Source: an uncultured Lachnospiraceae bacterium (GTDB lineage: Bacteria; Bacillota; Clostridia; Lachnospirales; Lachnospiraceae). Taken from it: 44,491 nucleotides of DNA. The translations under genes and the position numbers were made by a program. Location: positions 1 through 44,491 of the forward strand of contig CALDLG010000135.1 in NCBI GenBank assembly GCA_937910785.1, read 5' to 3'. The first letter of the stretch is position 1, and every line of letters begins with the position of its first letter. The notes under the pieces were generated by a model. That model saw only the letters and a program-made list of their open reading frames with translations. It ran no database searches and was not told the origin of the DNA. Shown piece by piece: positions 41,420-44,491 of the stretch.

Positions 41420-42715
41420 ATGAGTACATCGGCATTAAAGAACTCGGTATTAAGTTTCATAAAAAGCTTTAACTTCATAATAGTGCTGTACATTTCAATA
41501 ATTTCTGCGGCAACCATCACGAAAATTGGGAATTCCGGAGCTGCGCTAATGTTTCTTAAAAAAGTAAACGCGCTGCCCCCGGTTCCGGGGAAAATGCTTT
41601 TGGTTTCGGTCAGTTTTTTTGCAATTTTGATTATACTGATGCATATACATGACAGATATGAGATAGAGCACCAGTGGTGTCTTATCATAACAGAGTTTGT
41701 GTGTACTGTTTTGGTTATTGCAGCACTGCAGGTAAACTATAACGGTGTAATTCTTCTCTTTGCGGCTCATATGATGAAATACTTTGAAGGAAGCAGTAAA
41801 AAACTTTTGCTTTTCATATTTGGCAGTACATTTTTCCTTATTTTTGATTTTAATGTCTGCTCGAATATTTTTAATATTATTTCCTTCGAGACATACACAG
41901 AGTATTATATGGGAACAGTGGCGACAATTTTAATTCTGGTCAAAAATCTTTTTACTACCTTAAACATTATTTTTTTTATTGTGTACACAATTTTACTTCT
42001 ACGAGAGCAGATGGATGAAAAAGATAAAATAAATTCCCTGAATGAACAACTTCAGGCCGCAAACAGAGAACTCGAAAGCTATGCAGCCGAGTCGGAAAAA
42101 TTAGCACAGACCAGGGAGAGAAACAGGCTTGCCAGAGAAATACATGATACTTTGGGACATACCCTGACCGGGATTATCGCAGGCATTGATGCCGCATCTG
42201 CTGTTGCTGATGTTTCGCCCGATGTGTTAAAGCAATACCTTTCTGTAGTTTCGGATGTGGCGAGACAGGGAATGACAGATGTAAGGCGTTCTGTCAATGA
42301 ACTTCGTCCTGATGCGTTAGAGCAGGGAGATTTACTTTCAGCGATTAACAAAATGATTTCTCAGATGAGCGCTACTTCAAAAGCAAAAATTACATTAGAC
42401 AACAGTGCGGGCAGGCTGTCCTTTGGGGAGGATGAGGGGGAGGTTATCTATCGTATTATTCAGGAGAGCATCACCAATTCCATAAGGCATGGAAAGGCGG
42501 ATATGATAGTTATCAGGATTACAAGGGAATATAATATTATGATGATAGAGATAAAAGACAATGGTATTGGCGCTGAAAATATTGAACCGGGATTTGGTAT
42601 TACACACATGAAGGAACGGCTGGACATGCTTGGCGGGGAAATATACGTTGATGGGAGTGAAGGCTTTTCTGTTGTGGCGAAAATTCCTATTAGATGGGGA
42701 GCGGAAAATGATTAA
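41420..42715 (+). CDS. Sensor histidine kinase, NarL/DesK type
   Basis: 431 residues. The N-terminal half has about five or six membrane helices (14-34, 52-70, 75-113, 123-145, 160-192) with only short loops outside. A coiled coil (about 196-235) leads to the HisKA_3 dimerisation domain: RLAREIHDTLGHTLTGI with phospho-acceptor His242. The ATPase domain has IYRIIQESITNSIRHGKA, IEIKDNGIGAENI and GFGITHMKERLDMLGG. AAGGATGG precedes the ATG. It overlaps the regulator by 8 bases. A transmembrane sensor without a ligand domain fits signalling through the preceding binding protein. Confidence 0.92.
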   Translation: MSTSALKNSVLSFIKSFNFIIVLYISIISAATITKIGNSGAALMFLKKVNALPPVPGKMLLVSVSFFAILIILMHIHDRYEIEHQWCLIITEFVCTVLVIAALQVNYNGVILLFAAHMMKYFEGSSKKLLLFIFGSTFFLIFDFNVCSNIFNIISFETYTEYYMGTVATILILVKNLFTTLNIIFFIVYTILLLREQMDEKDKINSLNEQLQAANRELESYAAESEKLAQTRERNRLAREIHDTLGHTLTGIIAGIDAASAVADVSPDVLKQYLSVVSDVARQGMTDVRRSVNELRPDALEQGDLLSAINKMISQMSATSKAKITLDNSAGRLSFGEDEGEVIYRIIQESITNSIRHGKADMIVIRITREYNIMMIEIKDNGIGAENIEPGFGITHMKERLDMLGGEIYVDGSEGFSVVAKIPIRWGAEND

Positions 42716-43361
42716 AGTATTAATTGCAGATGATCAGGAACTTATAAGAGACAGCTTGCGTATTGTATTGTCCAGCGATTCGGACTTTTCGGTAAGCACG
42801 GCGGCAAATGGTATTGATGTGGTAAGAAAAGTCAGGAAGGACAAGCCGGATGTTATTTTAATGGATATCAGAATGCCGGAAATGGACGGTGTTCAGTGTA
42901 CCCAGATCATTAAAGAAAACTATCCGGAAATCAAGATAATTATTTTGACTACTTTTGACGATGATGAATACATTTTCAGTGCTTTAAAGCACGGTGCCAG
43001 TGGTTATCTTTTGAAAGGTATTTCTACGGACAGACTTGTAGAGGCGATACACAAGGTTTATCATGGAAATGCTATGATTAATGATGACATAGCCGGAAAG
43101 GTTGTGAAAATGTTTTCACAAATGGCAAAGGAAAATGCGGCAATTATCACTGTGGATGAGGGATATATAAAGGAGATTACAGAGTCAGAGTGGAAAGTTA
43201 TAGGGCTTGTGTCAAAAGGTTTGTCCAATAAGGAAATCGCGTCAGAACTTTGCCTCACGGAAGGCTCTGTGAGAAATTATTTGAGTTCCGCATTGAAAAA
43301 ACTTGATTTGCGTGATAGAACACAACTGGCCATTTGGGCTGTACAGTGGAGGAAAAGTTAG
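42708..43361 (+). CDS. NarL/LuxR-family response regulator
   Basis: 217 residues; ATG 42708 overlaps the kinase end and has GGGGAGCGG upstream. The longer in-frame start at 42630 lies inside the kinase gene and is rejected. Receiver (1-120) with ADDQELIRDSL and phospho-Asp53 in ILMDIRMPEMDGVQ. LuxR helix-turn-helix (about 155-215) has ITESEWKVIGLVSKGLSNKE and LTEGSVRNYLSSALKKL. Partner of the preceding kinase; likely target is this operon and linked transport genes. Confidence 0.94.
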   Translation: MIKVLIADDQELIRDSLRIVLSSDSDFSVSTAANGIDVVRKVRKDKPDVILMDIRMPEMDGVQCTQIIKENYPEIKIIILTTFDDDEYIFSALKHGASGYLLKGISTDRLVEAIHKVYHGNAMINDDIAGKVVKMFSQMAKENAAIITVDEGYIKEITESEWKVIGLVSKGLSNKEIASELCLTEGSVRNYLSSALKKLDLRDRTQLAIWAVQWRKS

Positions 43362-43366
43362 TTTTT

Positions 43367-44491
43367 ATGAAAAAGAAGATTATACATAAAAGCTTTGGTG
43401 TGGGGGTTTTTATTGCAGCAGTTTTGGTTATGACCATAGTTTTGCTATATTATTTTCATAGTAAAAGGGTTATCACGCTTGGGTTTTTTACCGGCAGCGC
43501 GTGGAATGTGCCTGATGCCTATACCTATCAACTCATCGATGATGTAATAGAAAAATATGAAGCTGACCATCCTGGAATAAAGGTGAAGTTTGTAAGTGGA
43601 ATCCAAAAAGATGATTACTCGGAGTATATTGCATCTGCCTTGATAAAGGGAAATGCACCTGATGTTTTCTTTGTCTTGCCGGAGGATTTTTCAACCTTTG
43701 CAAGTACCGGCGCTTTAATGGAGCTTGACGGGTATATTGACAAGGATGCAGATTATGATAAATCCAGATACTATGATGCGTCATTTGCGTTTGGAAATAT
43801 TTCCGGCAGTCAGTACGGAATTCCTTTCGAAAGTGTTCCGAGCATGATGTTTGTAAATAAAACGTTGCTTAAAAACGAAGGGATTAATGAAATTTCAAGG
43901 GATTGGACATGGGAGGACTTTTATCAGATTTGCAGCAAGGTTACCAGAGATACTGACGGTAACGGAATTGAGGATCAGTTTGGTGTTTGCAACTACACAT
44001 GGCAGCACGCTTTTGTTACAAATGGAGTGGTACCTTTTGATGCAAGTGGCACGCGTTGCAATTTGCTGAATGAAAATGCGATTGAAGCTGTGGATTTTGT
44101 TAAGGCAATAAATGGTCTCACAAAAGGAAACATAGTCACTGCAGATGACTTTGATATGGGGAATGTGGCTTTTATGCCTGCACTTTTATCAGATTATCGA
44201 ACCTACAAACCATATCCGTGGAGCATTAAAAAGTATACAAATTTTGAGTTGGACTGCATTCCGCTTCCAAAGGGAGAGAGGGGAGATAACAAGTCAACCA
44301 TGAGTACGCTTCTGCTGTCCATGAATTCCAGAACAAATTGTGAGGAGCTGGCATGGGAACTGATAAAAACTTTTTGTTATGACATAGAAATTCAAAGCGA
44401 AATCTATACCTATAAGGAAGGCGCGTCTGTATTAAAGACGGTTACAGATTCTATGACCACTATGCTCAGCATAAATCAGGTTTTGTCCGAG
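43367..44491 (+). CDS. Extracellular solute-binding protein, family 1 (partial, 3' end missing)
   Basis: The frame is open from ATG 43367 to the window end (375 codons, no stop), 5 bases after the regulator. GGAGG lies inside the end of the regulator. An N-terminal hydrophobic helix (about 11-31) without lipobox is followed by the maltose-binding-type fold: TLGFFTGSAWNVPDAYTYQL, APDVFFVLPEDFSTFASTGA, LMELDGYIDKDADYD, YGIPFESVPSMMFVNKTLL and WTWEDFYQICSKVT. Such proteins feed ABC sugar importers. A second binding protein in the same operon suggests transport genes follow beyond the window. Confidence 0.9.
   Translation, partial: MKKKIIHKSFGVGVFIAAVLVMTIVLLYYFHSKRVITLGFFTGSAWNVPDAYTYQLIDDVIEKYEADHPGIKVKFVSGIQKDDYSEYIASALIKGNAPDVFFVLPEDFSTFASTGALMELDGYIDKDADYDKSRYYDASFAFGNISGSQYGIPFESVPSMMFVNKTLLKNEGINEISRDWTWEDFYQICSKVTRDTDGNGIEDQFGVCNYTWQHAFVTNGVVPFDASGTRCNLLNENAIEAVDFVKAINGLTKGNIVTADDFDMGNVAFMPALLSDYRTYKPYPWSIKKYTNFELDCIPLPKGERGDNKSTMSTLLLSMNSRTNCEELAWELIKTFCYDIEIQSEIYTYKEGASVLKTVTDSMTTMLSINQVLSE

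Noticed and set aside
1..44491. tRNA, rRNA or CRISPR loci
   Set aside because: No cloverleaf, conserved rRNA segment or spaced repeat array was recognised on reading both strands; a covariance-model scan would be needed to exclude small RNAs.

Overview
The window looks like a chromosomal segment of a low-to-mid GC Gram-positive anaerobe, most likely a gut-type Lachnospiraceae (Clostridia). The basis is the hprK-glcK-murB-rapZ-whiA-HPr-like block, strong AGGAGG ribosome sites, TTG/GTG starts, a DUF1538/PII pair and a clostridial GH3 glucosidase. This is inference from gene content; no ribosomal RNA or other taxonomic marker is present.

Layout. (1) 1-7.4 kb is visibly AT-rich: a cut-off membrane or lipoprotein gene on the minus strand, a small serine recombinase, then a nonulosonate (sialic-acid type) cluster: neuB, a TylF-type methyltransferase, an N-acetyl sugar amidotransferase, neuC, neuA and a SAF-less, active-site-divergent NeuB homologue. 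It closes with a terminator and a 21-bp tandem repeat that may be a mobile-element remnant. It has the look of an acquired surface-glycan island. (2) 7.4-13.9 kb holds signalling genes (chemotaxis receptor, PAS/GGDEF protein, STAS protein, LytTR regulator), then a DUF3737 protein and a GNAT acetyltransferase. (3) 14-20 kb is a nitrogen and purine region: glutamine synthetase diverging from a DUF1538 membrane protein, a fused tandem PII-like protein, xanthine phosphoribosyltransferase and xanthine permease. (4) 20-25.5 kb has a small acidic protein, a GH3 beta-glucosidase, cardiolipin synthase and a coiled-coil protein. (5) 25.6-39.7 kb is housekeeping: pyrG (minus), ftsH with a long repeat-bearing tail, uvrC, hprK, glcK, murB, rapZ, whiA, a Crh/HPr-like protein with Glu in place of His15, a lipid kinase, fructose-bisphosphate aldolase and a small membrane protein. 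(6) 39.7-44.5 kb is again AT-rich: a dead response-regulator remnant, then an operon of a membrane-anchored sugar-binding protein, a histidine kinase, a LuxR-type regulator and a second solute-binding protein that runs off the end.

How the genes fit together. The island should make a CMP-activated sialic acid, with two enzymes that could decorate it, but it holds no glycosyltransferase. The DUF1538-PII pair beside glutamine synthetase resembles an AmtB-GlnK style sensor-gated transporter. HprK, glucokinase, the HPr-like protein and aldolase form a carbon-control neighbourhood. The last operon resembles a three-component sugar-sensing system in which the binding protein, not the kinase, detects the ligand. 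The best candidates for something undescribed are the NeuB-like protein at 6285-7043 in its cluster, the DUF1538/tandem-PII pair, and the sugar-sensing operon.
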